Assembly: GCF_014652635.1 (NCBI RefSeq)
Contig: NZ_BMZE01000007.1
Location: 1 to 39,676 of the forward strand
Length of the DNA: 39,676 bases
DNA from: Devosia pacifica
GTDB taxonomy: Bacteria > Pseudomonadota > Alphaproteobacteria > Rhizobiales > Devosiaceae
Reading direction: 5' to 3'
Shown here one piece after another: positions 1 through 7,849 of this stretch (position 1 is its first letter; each line of letters begins with the position of its first letter). Made by a program: the position numbers and the translations under genes. Below the pieces are notes generated by a model, which was given only the letters and a program-made list of their open reading frames with translations, was not told the origin of the DNA and did not search any database.

Positions 1-227
1 CCAGCTACGAGTGTGCCGATCTTGATTTTCACCAAATCGCAGCCTCGAAGCTTGCTGTCGATCGCAAGATCGAAAAGTGCTCGGTCTCTCATCCTTCCTT
101 CTCGGTCGAGGAAGAAGCGGATCGACCAGATTTGTCTGATCTTCAATGCGCGCTTGGCGCCAACGTGCCTGCCGGCATTCCAGGCAGGTCGTCCTGCAGC
201 AGCAGGGTCATATTGTGAGATACCCAT
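1..227 (-). CDS. Tyrosine-type recombinase/integrase, N-terminal part (runs off the window)
   Basis: About 75 codons are visible and the reading frame is open to the window edge, so the C-terminal catalytic domain lies outside. The peptide starts MGISQYDPAAAGRPAWNAGR and continues with RHVGAKRALK, an IRFFLDREGR segment, RDRALFDLAIDSKLRGCDL and VKIKIG. This is the highly conserved N-terminus of a short integrase family common in Hyphomicrobiales and sphingomonads. The ATG at 227 is preceded by an AAGGAGA ribosome-binding site at 234-240, which decides the start. Family role: site-specific DNA strand exchange in mobile elements. The active-site Arg/His/Tyr residues cannot be checked here. It sits just downstream of what looks like a truncated LacI-controlled operon, consistent with arrival of a mobile element. 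Confidence 0.8.
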   Translation of the reverse strand, partial: MGISQYDPAAAGRPAWNAGRHVGAKRALKIRQIWSIRFFLDREGRMRDRALFDLAIDSKLRGCDLVKIKIGTLVA

Positions 228-281
228 TACATTTCTCCTTCGGCCGAAGCGGCCACGGAGAGAACGAATAGGGCAGGCACA

Positions 282-329
282 TCAGCGGCGGATGCCGACC
301 CCTTTTCGGTCGTTCAGCGGCTGCATCAT
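282..329 (-). pseudogene. 15-codon leader or truncated first gene of a LacI-controlled operon
   Basis: A very strong ribosome-binding site (AGGAGGAGGA, on the complement of 331-340) precedes two consecutive ATG codons at 329 and 326. The reading frame gives MMQPLNDRKGVGIRR and then stops. It lies directly downstream, on the minus strand, of two LacI-type operators. The strength of the translation signal compared with the tiny product suggests the 5' end of a former metabolic gene cut off by rearrangement. The start resembles how some Gfo/Idh/MocA dehydrogenases begin, but that is only a guess. It could equally be a genuine short leader peptide. The integrase start follows 54 bases downstream. 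Confidence 0.35.
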
Positions 330-369
330 ATCCTCCTCCTCTCTCGTGAGAACTGTGAAGCAAATCAAG

Positions 370-387
370 GTGCTAACACGTGTTATC
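370..387. promoter_or_regulatory. LacI-type operator, copy 1
   Basis: GTGCTAACACGTGTTATC contains the perfect 12-bp palindrome TAACACGTGTTA (374-385) with the CG centre typical of LacI-family operators. An identical 18-bp copy lies at 437-454. This copy is on the side of the minus-strand leader ORF, next to a TATAAAT-like box on the minus strand. The likely ligand is the LacI-family protein encoded at 512-1576. Confidence 0.7.
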
Positions 388-436
388 AATTTATAGCTCT
401 ATGGGCTTTTTCGGGCAGAGATCGTTATTCAGTATC

Positions 437-454
437 GTGCTAACACGTGTTATC
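437..454. promoter_or_regulatory. LacI-type operator, copy 2
   Basis: This site is identical over 18 bp to the one at 370-387, 67 bp away centre to centre. It ends 7 bp before the -35-like hexamer of the predicted promoter of the LacI gene. This suggests autoregulation and possible looping between the two sites. Confidence 0.7.
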
Positions 455-461
455 TTAAGGC

Positions 462-490
462 TTGATATCATTGTGTCAATTGGGTATGTA
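462..490 (+). promoter_or_regulatory. Predicted sigma-70-like promoter of the LacI-family gene
   Basis: TTGATA (462-467) and TATGTA (485-490) are separated by exactly 17 bases, and the start codon at 512 follows at a suitable distance. The -35 hexamer matches the consensus at five of six positions and the -10 at four of six. The call rests on sequence only. Confidence 0.5.
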
Positions 491-511
491 AAAATAATCG
501 CAAGGGGCAGC

Positions 512-1576
512 ATGACTTCAAAAGTAAGAAGCATCGACGTCGCAAACTTGGCGAAAGTGTCGCGTACTACAGTCTCGCAAGTCCTTAATGGGGTTGCCGA
601 CGCTCGGATAGGAGAGGAGACAAGGCAAAAGGTTCTCGCAGCCGCCCGTATGCTAAACTATACGCCTAATGAAGTCGGGCGTAGCCTCGTCCGCGGGAGT
701 ACCAAAACCGTCGCGCTCGTCCTGCGGGATATATCTCTAATAGAAGTGGACCTGTTTCTGCAGCCTCTGCTCTCGGGTATAATGAAGTCCGCAAGGCAAG
801 CAGGATATGGCCTCCGTGTGGAAGGCGCCCGCGGCAGCCTAGGTGGAGATCCCTACGGCGACCTTGTCGCATCTGGAATGATTGATGGTATGATCGTCGA
901 AAACCCCGATGCTGGCGATCAATCGCTTGCACGCTTGGTTAACACTGGCTGGCCGGTTGTACAGCTTGGTTCCCAGGGCCTGCCCTTCGAGAATACGGTC
1001 CAAACCGACAACCAGCTCGCTGGAAGGGTAGCAACCGAGCACCTTCTTCAACTAGGCAGGCGACGCGTAGCTCATGTCTCTTATTCCACTTCCGAGATAC
1101 GTGCGGTGGTAGAACGCAAGGCGGGATACTTCGATGCACTGAAAAACGCCAAAATCCCCCCGGAGATGGAATTAGTTAAGAACGGGGATTTCGAGTCAAG
1201 TAGCGGCTATGCGGCAATGGTAGAACTGATGAGTGCGCCGGGAGGGCCTCCTGATGCTGTATTCGCTGGAAGCGATGCTATTGGATACGGTGTTATCGCC
1301 GCCGCACTGGACGCTGGACTTCGTGTCCCCAAAGACGTGGCCGTAATCGGGGTGGATGACCTAAGAACATCCGCTTACTTCCGTCCCTCACTATCGACAG
1401 TACGTATACATCCAAGTCTGGCTGGAAGTGCCGCGATGGGCTTACTTATTGAGTTGATGAGAGGTCGAGAACCTCAGAGCCGGTGCATCTACATAGCGTC
1501 CGAGCTTATTGCCCGGGGCTCCACCCTGGAGGGCTTTGATAATACTCCTCGTGTTCTTAGCTCTGCGAATTCTTGA
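512..1576 (+). CDS. LacI-family transcriptional regulator
   Basis: This 354-residue DNA-binding sugar-responsive regulator has the standard family length. The N-terminal helix-turn-helix reads IDVANLAKVSRTTVSQVLNG, followed by the hinge segment ending in NYTPNEVGRSL. The rest is a periplasmic-binding-protein-like effector domain, with PDAVFAGSDAIGYGVIAA and VAVIGVDDL as typical landmarks. The open frame extends upstream to 380, but ATG 512 is preferred. It has an AGGGG ribosome-binding site at 503-507, it places the HTH at the very N-terminus, and it leaves the operators non-coding. The gene has more A/T at third positions than its neighbours. Its probable targets are the two operators at 370-387 and 437-454. 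It converges on the long transport operon and need not regulate it. Confidence 0.9.
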   Translation: MTSKVRSIDVANLAKVSRTTVSQVLNGVADARIGEETRQKVLAAARMLNYTPNEVGRSLVRGSTKTVALVLRDISLIEVDLFLQPLLSGIMKSARQAGYGLRVEGARGSLGGDPYGDLVASGMIDGMIVENPDAGDQSLARLVNTGWPVVQLGSQGLPFENTVQTDNQLAGRVATEHLLQLGRRRVAHVSYSTSEIRAVVERKAGYFDALKNAKIPPEMELVKNGDFESSSGYAAMVELMSAPGGPPDAVFAGSDAIGYGVIAAALDAGLRVPKDVAVIGVDDLRTSAYFRPSLSTVRIHPSLAGSAAMGLLIELMRGREPQSRCIYIASELIARGSTLEGFDNTPRVLSSANS

Positions 1577-1690
1577 CACTGGACGACGAAAGCGGCGCTG
1601 GCATTGATCCTGGCCACCAACGCACGGATCGCGCGCCGGGTCGACCAAGCTTTGCATCGCAAGCCCGCATATTTCCGATTCCGGGGGCCG

Positions 1691-2692
1691 CTAGATCGCC
1701 ACTCCATCTTTGTTGAAGCGTCGCAGGTTTTCCGGTTTGGCCAGAAGACCAAGTGGCGTGCCGGCATCGAGGGCGCTGGTGCCTGCCATGCGCACGATCA
1801 GCGGGGCCTGCGCGCCGATATCGACGTAAAGATAGGTTTCTGCTCCGAGACACTCCTTGCGAAGCACGGTGCCGTCCCAGCCCTGCCCTGACGGTCCGAT
1901 CGTCAGGTGCTCGGGCCGCACGCCCACCGCGGCAGCGTCCAGAGCGGCGGCGCGCTCGCCGGTGAGGATATTCATCTTTGGCGAGCCGATGAACTCGGCG
2001 ACAAACAGGCTGTTGGGGCGCTCGTAGAGATCGAGCGGAGTTCCGATCTGTTCGATGCGTCCCCCGTTCAGCACAACGATGCGGTCCGCCAGTGTCATCG
2101 CCTCGACCTGATCGTGGGTCACATAGATCATCGTGGTGTTGGGCAGCGACTCCTTGAGCGTGGCGAGTTCAAGCCGTGTCTGAACGCGCAGCGCCGCGTC
2201 GAGATTGGACAGGGGTTCGTCAAACAGGAAGACTTTCGGATCACGCACGATCGCGCGCCCGATCGCGACGCGCTGACGCTGCCCGCCGGACAACTGGCGC
2301 GGCAGGCGCTGCAGCAATGCTGTCAGTTGCAGTTTGTCCGCCGCAGCCTCGACCTTCGCAGTAATCTCTTTTTTCGACAGGCCCTGAATTTTGAGGCCAT
2401 AGGCCATATTGTCGAAAACGCTCATGTGCGGATACAGCGCATAGGTCTGAAAGACCATGGCGATGCCGCGGCGCGACGGCGGCGCCTTGGTGACGTCGGC
2501 GCCACCGATCGACAGCGTTCCTGCAGAAATTTCCTCCAGACCGGAAATGCAGCGCAGCAGCGTGGACTTGCCGCAGCCAGACGGCCCCACGAACACCACG
2601 AACTCGTCTGCGGTGATTTCAAGGTTGATATCCTCTAGGATCCGGGCGGCGCCGAAATACTTCTCGAGCTTTTTCAGCGACAGGCTGGCCAT
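1691..2692 (-). CDS. CUT1 sugar ABC transporter ATP-binding protein (MsmK/UgpC type)
   Basis: This 333-residue cytoplasmic ATPase energises sugar uptake by the CUT1 permeases encoded upstream. Walker A is GPSGCGKST (residues 36-44), the Q-loop lies near 82 (VFQTYALYPH), the signature LSGGQ is at 134-138 and Walker B is VFLFDEP (154-160). [15 protein letters not shown] is the switch region. The C-terminal third is the TOBE/regulatory domain with the VGVRPEHLTI landmark. The start has an AAGGGAG ribosome-binding site. It is the last gene of the minus-strand unit, 27 bp after the dehydrogenase gene. Such ATPases can serve several permease pairs. The substrate cannot be read from the sequence. 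Confidence 0.95.
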   Translation of the reverse strand: MASLSLKKLEKYFGAARILEDINLEITADEFVVFVGPSGCGKSTLLRCISGLEEISAGTLSIGGADVTKAPPSRRGIAMVFQTYALYPHMSVFDNMAYGLKIQGLSKKEITAKVEAAADKLQLTALLQRLPRQLSGGQRQRVAIGRAIVRDPKVFLFDEPLSNLDAALRVQTRLELATLKESLPNTTMIYVTHDQVEAMTLADRIVVLNGGRIEQIGTPLDLYERPNSLFVAEFIGSPKMNILTGERAAALDAAAVGVRPEHLTIGPSGQGWDGTVLRKECLGAETYLYVDIGAQAPLIVRMAGTSALDAGTPLGLLAKPENLRRFNKDGVAI

Positions 2693-2719
2693 GGTTTAAC
2701 TCCCTTCTGGTATGCGTGC

Positions 2720-3754
2720 TCAGCGCACGAACACCGCCTTTTCGGTTTGACGCTCATCGAACATGCGAAAAGCCGTTTCCGCCTCCTCCAGCTTGAACGT
2801 GTGCGTTGCCAGCCGCTCGAGATCGATGCCGTGGCCTTCGATCGTGCGCAGGATGTCCTGGTACTCGTTGATGCCAAAATACCAGGAGCCAAAGACCGTC
2901 ACCTGCTTGCGGATCAGCTGGTTGCTGGGATGGATGGTGGTTTCCGCATTCTCGCCGACAAAGGCCATGCGTCCGAGCGGTGCCAGCGCATCCAGGGCCA
3001 TGTTGTGTGCGGCGGTATTGCCGGAACAATCGATTGCACCGGTCAGGCCATGCCCGCCCGAGAATTCCTGGATCTTGTCGCCAGCCTGAGGATCAAGTGG
3101 ATCCAGCACCAGATCGGCGCCAAGCGAGGCGGCGAATGCGCGGCGTTCTGCGATGGGATCGAGGGCCACCACCTGGCCGCCGAGCGCCCTTGCGGCCAGC
3201 ACGCCGCTGGAGCCCATTGGCCCTAGCCCCCAGATGCCGATGCGTGAAAGCCCGTTCACCCCGACCTTCCGGCATGCCGAGAACAGCGTGCCGAACGCGT
3301 CGGTCGAGATGGCCGCGGCAATCGGGGACATGCTGGCAGGCACTTTCAGCAGGTTCTGCGCCGGAACCTTGAGATATTCGGCATTGCCGCCATCAGTGGT
3401 GAATCCGAGGCACTTCCATTTCGGGCACAGATGCATGTCGCCGCGCCGGCAGTGTTCGCAAACGCCGCAACCGATGGCGAGATAGACGGCGACCCTGTCG
3501 CCGGTATTGAACTCGGTGACCGCCTCGCCAACCGCGACCACGGTGCCTGCCGGCTCATGCCCGCACACAAAACCACCTGTTGCTGCGCCGCCGCCGACCA
3601 CCGCACTGCCGTAATACAGGCTGAGGTCGGACCGGCAAATGCAGGAGGCGTGCATCTCGACGAGCACGTCATCGGGACCGACCTCGGGTACGGCAACGCT
3701 GCGCACCTCGACCTGCTTGTTGCCGGGCAGAAAGACTGCCTGCATCTGGGACAT
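2720..3754 (-). CDS. Zinc-dependent medium-chain alcohol/polyol dehydrogenase
   Basis: This is a 344-residue MDR-family NAD(P)-dependent dehydrogenase. Catalytic zinc site: Cys in CICRSDLSLYYG and the His-Glu pair in CGHEPAGTV. Structural zinc site: four Cys in CGVCEHCRRGDMHLC. The nucleotide-binding Rossmann motif is GIWGLGPMGSSG, followed by an acidic VVALDP strand end that favours NAD(H). The start is supported by AAGGAG eight bases upstream. It lies 11 bp downstream of the MalG-type permease gene, so it probably oxidises the imported sugar, sugar alcohol or a downstream intermediate. Family members include sorbitol, threonine and galactitol dehydrogenases. The exact substrate is unknown. 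Confidence 0.9.
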   Translation of the reverse strand: MSQMQAVFLPGNKQVEVRSVAVPEVGPDDVLVEMHASCICRSDLSLYYGSAVVGGGAATGGFVCGHEPAGTVVAVGEAVTEFNTGDRVAVYLAIGCGVCEHCRRGDMHLCPKWKCLGFTTDGGNAEYLKVPAQNLLKVPASMSPIAAAISTDAFGTLFSACRKVGVNGLSRIGIWGLGPMGSSGVLAARALGGQVVALDPIAERRAFAASLGADLVLDPLDPQAGDKIQEFSGGHGLTGAIDCSGNTAAHNMALDALAPLGRMAFVGENAETTIHPSNQLIRKQVTVFGSWYFGINEYQDILRTIEGHGIDLERLATHTFKLEEAETAFRMFDERQTEKAVFVR

Positions 3755-3765
3755 AGCAAAGCTCC

Positions 3766-4584
3766 TTATTTGACGGCGCCGGCGGTGAGACCGCGCACGA
3801 ACGACCGCTGCATGGCGAGAAAGAGGACGACGAGAGGGGCAAAGGCGATCAGGCCGGCGGCAGCAATGCCGCCATAGTCGACGCCGTAGCGGCCCTGCAG
3901 GCTTGCCGCCCCGACCGTCAGTGGCTTGAGGTTGTCGGTCTGCAGCACGACCAGCGGCAGCAGATATTCCTGCCAGGCGAACAGGAAGACGATCAGCACC
4001 AACGACATCAGGCCCGGCCTGACCACCGGCAACACGACGGTCATGAACAGATGAAAAAAGCCGGCTCCGTCCATCAGCGAAGCCTCGATCAACTCATTCG
4101 GCACGTCCTGCATGACAGTGCGCATCATGAACACCGAGAATGGCATCAACAGCGCTGCCTGCGGCAGGATCACGCCCCAGCGAGTGTCGATCATGCCCAT
4201 GCCCTGAAGGTTGCCGTAAAGCGCCACGATGATCGATGGCGCGGGGACGACGAGACCTGCCAGGAACAGCCCGAACAGAACCTCGCGCCCCGCAAAGCGC
4301 ATCTTGGCGAAAGCGAATCCGGCCAGCGGAGCCGTGAGCAGCACCAGCACGGTGACGGACACCGCGGTGATGACGGAGTTGAGGAAATAGGTGCCAAAGC
4401 CGGCGTCCGTCCACACGCGGCCGAAATTGGTCAGGTTGACCGGCCAGCTCAACGTCAAGGGGCTCGAGAACAGATCGGCCTCACTGCGCACGCTCGCCAG
4501 GAAGACGAGGTACACCGGCGTCAAGGCATAGAGCGCGAAGACAACGAGGATGATGTTCTGCAACAGTCGTGACGACTTGCTCAT
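3766..4584 (-). CDS. CUT1 carbohydrate ABC transporter permease (MalG type)
   Basis: This 272-residue inner-membrane protein has about six predicted transmembrane segments, the first at residues 8-30. The EAA loop that docks on the ATPase is visible as NELIEASLMDGAGFFHLFM. The VFLASVRSEADLF stretch after the first helix is typical of MalG-type subunits. Its start overlaps the end of the MalF-type gene by 4 bp (ATGA), indicating translational coupling. It forms the pore with the product of 4581-5456. Confidence 0.93.
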   Translation of the reverse strand: MSKSSRLLQNIILVVFALYALTPVYLVFLASVRSEADLFSSPLTLSWPVNLTNFGRVWTDAGFGTYFLNSVITAVSVTVLVLLTAPLAGFAFAKMRFAGREVLFGLFLAGLVVPAPSIIVALYGNLQGMGMIDTRWGVILPQAALLMPFSVFMMRTVMQDVPNELIEASLMDGAGFFHLFMTVVLPVVRPGLMSLVLIVFLFAWQEYLLPLVVLQTDNLKPLTVGAASLQGRYGVDYGGIAAAGLIAFAPLVVLFLAMQRSFVRGLTAGAVK

Positions 4585-5456
4585 GGTTCCCTCAGGATGG
4601 CGAAGGCGCCGGCACTGATCGACAGCACGATGATGAGCAGCACCACCGAAAGCGTTGCCGCGTATCCGAAATCGCCGACGAGAAAGAAGGTCTTGTAGAT
4701 GTGGGTGGTCAGCACTTCAGTGGCGTAGCCTGGCCCGCCCTGGGTGGTGACCCAGACGAGGTCGAAAAACCGCATCGCCTCGATCGCAGCATACAAGCCC
4801 AGGAACAGGCTGGAGCCGCGCAACAGCGGAACAGTCAGGTCCTTGAACCGCCGCCACCAGCTTGCACCATCGATCTCGGCTGCTTCGTAAAAGGAGGGAT
4901 CGATCGACTGGATCGCCGCAAGGTAGATGACCACGCAGAACCCGAAGAACGTCCAGGCGCCGACAACGTTGAGCGACAGCAGCGCGGTGCTCTCCTGTGC
5001 CATCCAGGCGCCTGCCAGCCCTCCCAGCCCGATCGTCTCCAGACCGTAGTTCATCAGGCCGAAGATGGGGTTGTAGATCCAGCCCCAGATGATGCCGGCG
5101 ACAACCAACGGTATGGTGCGCGGAATGAAGTAGATTGCGCCGAGCCACTGCACCAGTCGCTGGTTTCGCTCCGCAAGGATCGCGGCCAGAACCAAACCGG
5201 CGATCAGAGGAAACGCGAGCGTGAGCAACACCCACAACCCGTTGTGCCACAGCGCCGTCCAGAAGACCTGGTCGCCAAGCATGCGCCTATAGTTGGCGAG
5301 TCCGATGAACTCGCCCATGGCGCCATTGTCCCAGTCGAACAGGCTGAAACCGATGACCTGCAGGATCGGCAGCCCCACGAAGACGAGATAGAGCGTCAGG
5401 GCCGGAAGAATGAACAGATAGGCAGCTCGCGTCGTCAGCATGGTCACCTCGCCCAT
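4581..5456 (-). CDS. CUT1 carbohydrate ABC transporter permease (MalF type)
   Basis: This 291-residue membrane protein has hydrophobic segments from residue 11 onward (AYLFILPALTLYLVFVGLPI) and the EAA loop SFYEAAEIDGASWWRRF. The start of the mature topology and the length match MalF/UgpA-type subunits without the long periplasmic loop of enterobacterial MalF. It lies 53 bp downstream of the binding-protein gene and overlaps the MalG-type gene by 4 bp. Confidence 0.93.
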   Translation of the reverse strand: MGEVTMLTTRAAYLFILPALTLYLVFVGLPILQVIGFSLFDWDNGAMGEFIGLANYRRMLGDQVFWTALWHNGLWVLLTLAFPLIAGLVLAAILAERNQRLVQWLGAIYFIPRTIPLVVAGIIWGWIYNPIFGLMNYGLETIGLGGLAGAWMAQESTALLSLNVVGAWTFFGFCVVIYLAAIQSIDPSFYEAAEIDGASWWRRFKDLTVPLLRGSSLFLGLYAAIEAMRFFDLVWVTTQGGPGYATEVLTTHIYKTFFLVGDFGYAATLSVVLLIIVLSISAGAFAILREP

Positions 5457-5509
5457 TGGCTAGCGCGGGGCGCGGACACGCCGACAGCGTGCCCGCCCCG
5501 TCGTGTCGA

Positions 5510-6808
5510 TCAGGGAATCCAACGTTCGCCGTTTTCGATCGACTGTTCCCAGCTGGCCTGCATCGCCGTCAGGAATTCATCGGCGTCCGTGTCGCCGCTG
5601 ATGAGGCGCTGCAGTTCCGCATAGAGCACCTGGGTGACGCTTTCCGGCAGCGTCGTATGCAGGTCGTAGAAATTGGTATCCGCAGTCGCCAGTCCCTGGG
5701 TGTAGAAGGACTTGACGATCGGAAGCGCGTCCCACTGCTCGAGCTCTTCGGGCGTGGTGCCGATGGGGACCAGATAGCCCTTTTCCACCCAGACCTCGCG
5801 GCTTTCGGGTGAGATCAGGCAGTCTATATAGGCCGCGGCCGCATCCTTGGTATCGTCGGAGGCAATCGCGGCAACCTGCCATTGCGAGCCCTCGCCCCAC
5901 ATCGTGCCGGGCTCGGCATCCTCGTCAATGGGCGGCAGCATGAAGACCCCGAGGTCGAACGAAGCGCCGCGCGCCATGTCCTGCAGCACCCAGGTGCCGG
6001 TGATGGTCATCGCCGCGCGACCCGCGAGAAACAAAGCGTTCGCCTCGTCATAGCCGATCCCGTTGAATCCGGTCGGGAAATAGCCGTCTTCGGCCCAGCT
6101 CTGGAAGGTCTCGGCAGCGGACTGGAAGTCCGCGTTGGTCCAGGGCTCGTCGCCGAAAAGAACCTCTTCTTCGGTTTCCAGGCCGGCAGTGAGGCCGAGA
6201 ATGAGGCTGAGGGTGTTGGTTGCCGGCCAGCGGTCGCGATTGCCGAACGCGATCGGAACAATCCCCGCTTCCTTGAAGGTGTCGACGGCGGCCTGAAACT
6301 CTTCATAGCTTGTCGGCACGTCGACGCCGTGCTCTTCGAACAGGGCCGGATTGTAGTAGACGCCCATAAGGTCCTGTTCCATCGGAACGCCGTAAATGCT
6401 GCCTTGATAGCTGTTGCGTCCGCGGTAGAATTCATTGATGCCATCCCAGCCGTACTGCTCGTAATAGTCTTCGAGCGGAGCGAGAGCGCCGATGCGTGCA
6501 TAGCCCGCCAGGACGGAAGCGGCCGGCCAGGTGTAGGCGAGGTCGGGCGTCTTGTCGGCCGAGACCGCGAGACGGTAGCTGTCGCGAATGCCGATGGACG
6601 GCGCGACAGTGCGCAGGATCGTAGCGCCATCGAGAGATGGCTCGCAGGTGTCGATGAGTTCGTCCATCGCCGGCCCCGCCGCCGTGATACCCGCAGCGGC
6701 AAACTGGTCCCACTGAGTGACTGCGGTTTGCGCCAGCGCGGGCTGGGCTGCGAGCCCGGCAAGCGAGGCTATCGCGATGACGCGCGCGGCGCCACTGGTC
6801 TTGGTCAT
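5510..6808 (-). CDS. Periplasmic sugar-binding protein of the CUT1 system
   Basis: This 432-residue extracellular solute-binding protein (family 1) begins with a signal peptide: positive MTKTSGAARV, a hydrophobic core around IAIASLAGLAA, and a likely cleavage after QPALA. Family landmarks include YGVPMEQDLMGVYYNPALFEE (ligand-lobe strand) and the Met/Trp-rich GTWVLQDMARG stretch. GGAGGAGAA upstream supports ATG 6808. It delivers an unidentified sugar to the permeases that follow. The winged-helix fusion protein encoded at 7850-9637 carries a domain of the same fold and may be a cytoplasmic sensor related to this system. Confidence 0.92.
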   Translation of the reverse strand: MTKTSGAARVIAIASLAGLAAQPALAQTAVTQWDQFAAAGITAAGPAMDELIDTCEPSLDGATILRTVAPSIGIRDSYRLAVSADKTPDLAYTWPAASVLAGYARIGALAPLEDYYEQYGWDGINEFYRGRNSYQGSIYGVPMEQDLMGVYYNPALFEEHGVDVPTSYEEFQAAVDTFKEAGIVPIAFGNRDRWPATNTLSLILGLTAGLETEEEVLFGDEPWTNADFQSAAETFQSWAEDGYFPTGFNGIGYDEANALFLAGRAAMTITGTWVLQDMARGASFDLGVFMLPPIDEDAEPGTMWGEGSQWQVAAIASDDTKDAAAAYIDCLISPESREVWVEKGYLVPIGTTPEELEQWDALPIVKSFYTQGLATADTNFYDLHTTLPESVTQVLYAELQRLISGDTDADEFLTAMQASWEQSIENGERWIP

Positions 6809-6857
6809 AAGGTTCTCCTCCTTGATGTGATTGGGTGCTCGTACTGGCGTTCCTCGG

Positions 6858-7685
6858 TCAGGCCAGCAAAGCGCGGATATGGTCGTGCGCGCGGCGCGCC
6901 AGGTCGTCGGGCTCGACGGCGCGGCGGTTGAATCCGATCTCCATGGTCAGATAGCCGTCGAAGCCCTCGGTCTTCAGCGCATCGATCAGACTGCGATAGT
7001 CGACGATGCCGCTGCCCGGAGGCTCGCGGTCTACGTCCGCCAGATGTATGTGAACCAGGTCACGCTTCAGCCGGTGCACGTAGTCGGTGGGCACTTCGTC
7101 GCGATAAAGCGTGTGGAAGGTATCGAACATCGCCTTGACGTTGGGCTTGTCGACCTCGGCCATCATCGTGATGAGATCGTCGCAACTGTCGATAAGGTTG
7201 GAGTCGGCGGCGGTTGGCTCAACCGCCACCGTGATGCCGAGCGGCGCGCAGAAGTCGGCGATCTGCGCCAGTGCCTCCGCGCTGCGTGCCCACGCCGTGG
7301 CGCGACTGGTTCCAAACACTTGCCATCCGGCCACGTAAAGCAGCGTCTTGCCACCCCAGTCCGCACAGAGCTCGGCTACCTTCTTGTACTGCTCGATGGC
7401 ATCCGCGCGCTCGATAGGGTTTTCCGCCGCGACATTGAAGCCTGGCCCGCCGCCCGGCGCCGGCAGCATGCTGGCAAGGGCCATGCCGTTGTCGTCGAGC
7501 ACGGACTTAATCTCGCGCCGACGCTCGGCGCTCAAATAGTCGGGATAGGCGTGCGGGCTTGCCGCACCGATTTCGATGCCGTCATAGCCGATCCGCGAGA
7601 GGCGCTTAATGACCTCCTCGAGCGGATATGCCGGCACCCAGACCGGAAAGCTGGAGTATACCCAGGTGTTGAACGCCAGTTTCAA
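6858..7685 (-). CDS. Sugar (phosphate) isomerase/epimerase-family TIM barrel, 1
   Basis: This 275-residue protein belongs to the xylose-isomerase-like/AP-endonuclease-2 TIM-barrel superfamily. Candidate metal ligands lie in VAVEPTA (Glu), KAMFDTFH (Asp), LVHIHLADVDR (His) and YLTMEIG (Glu). TTG 7685 is preferred as start because AGGAGG lies seven bases upstream and the protein then starts MKLAFNTWVY, as family members do. An ATG at 7853 overlapping the previous stop codon would add 56 residues with no family resemblance. Members act as ketose 3-epimerases, inosose dehydratases or eliminases/hydratases of 3-keto-glycosides. Its place beside a binding protein, a dehydrogenase and a second TIM barrel suggests catabolism of the imported compound. 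Confidence 0.87.
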   Translation of the reverse strand: MKLAFNTWVYSSFPVWVPAYPLEEVIKRLSRIGYDGIEIGAASPHAYPDYLSAERRREIKSVLDDNGMALASMLPAPGGGPGFNVAAENPIERADAIEQYKKVAELCADWGGKTLLYVAGWQVFGTSRATAWARSAEALAQIADFCAPLGITVAVEPTAADSNLIDSCDDLITMMAEVDKPNVKAMFDTFHTLYRDEVPTDYVHRLKRDLVHIHLADVDREPPGSGIVDYRSLIDALKTEGFDGYLTMEIGFNRRAVEPDDLARRAHDHIRALLA

Positions 7686-7849
7686 TGCTTTTCCTCCTCG
7701 ACGGCAAAGCGGTTCCATCTCCGGAAGTGGACGCTCCGGGGGGTGCAGCTGCGGCTTGCTGCCGCCGTTTTCGATGTGCTGTTCTTCTTTAAGGCTTAGG
7801 CCAGCGCGTATGTCGGCAACAGCCGCAAACTTATCCAGATTGGACAGGT

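Noticed and set aside
295..307. CCGACCCCTTTTC repeated at 295-307 and 26452-26464 as possible element ends
   Set aside because: Only 13 bp are shared, the flanks diverge, and no matching direct duplications were seen, so chance similarity is likely.
13..396. Open frame of 127 codons on the plus strand
   Set aside because: It is antisense to the integrase start and to the leader ORF, runs through an operator, and has no family resemblance.
4569..5624. Open frame of 351 codons on the plus strand
   Set aside because: It is the antisense shadow of the MalF-type permease; its composition is low-complexity charged and it has no ribosome-binding site.
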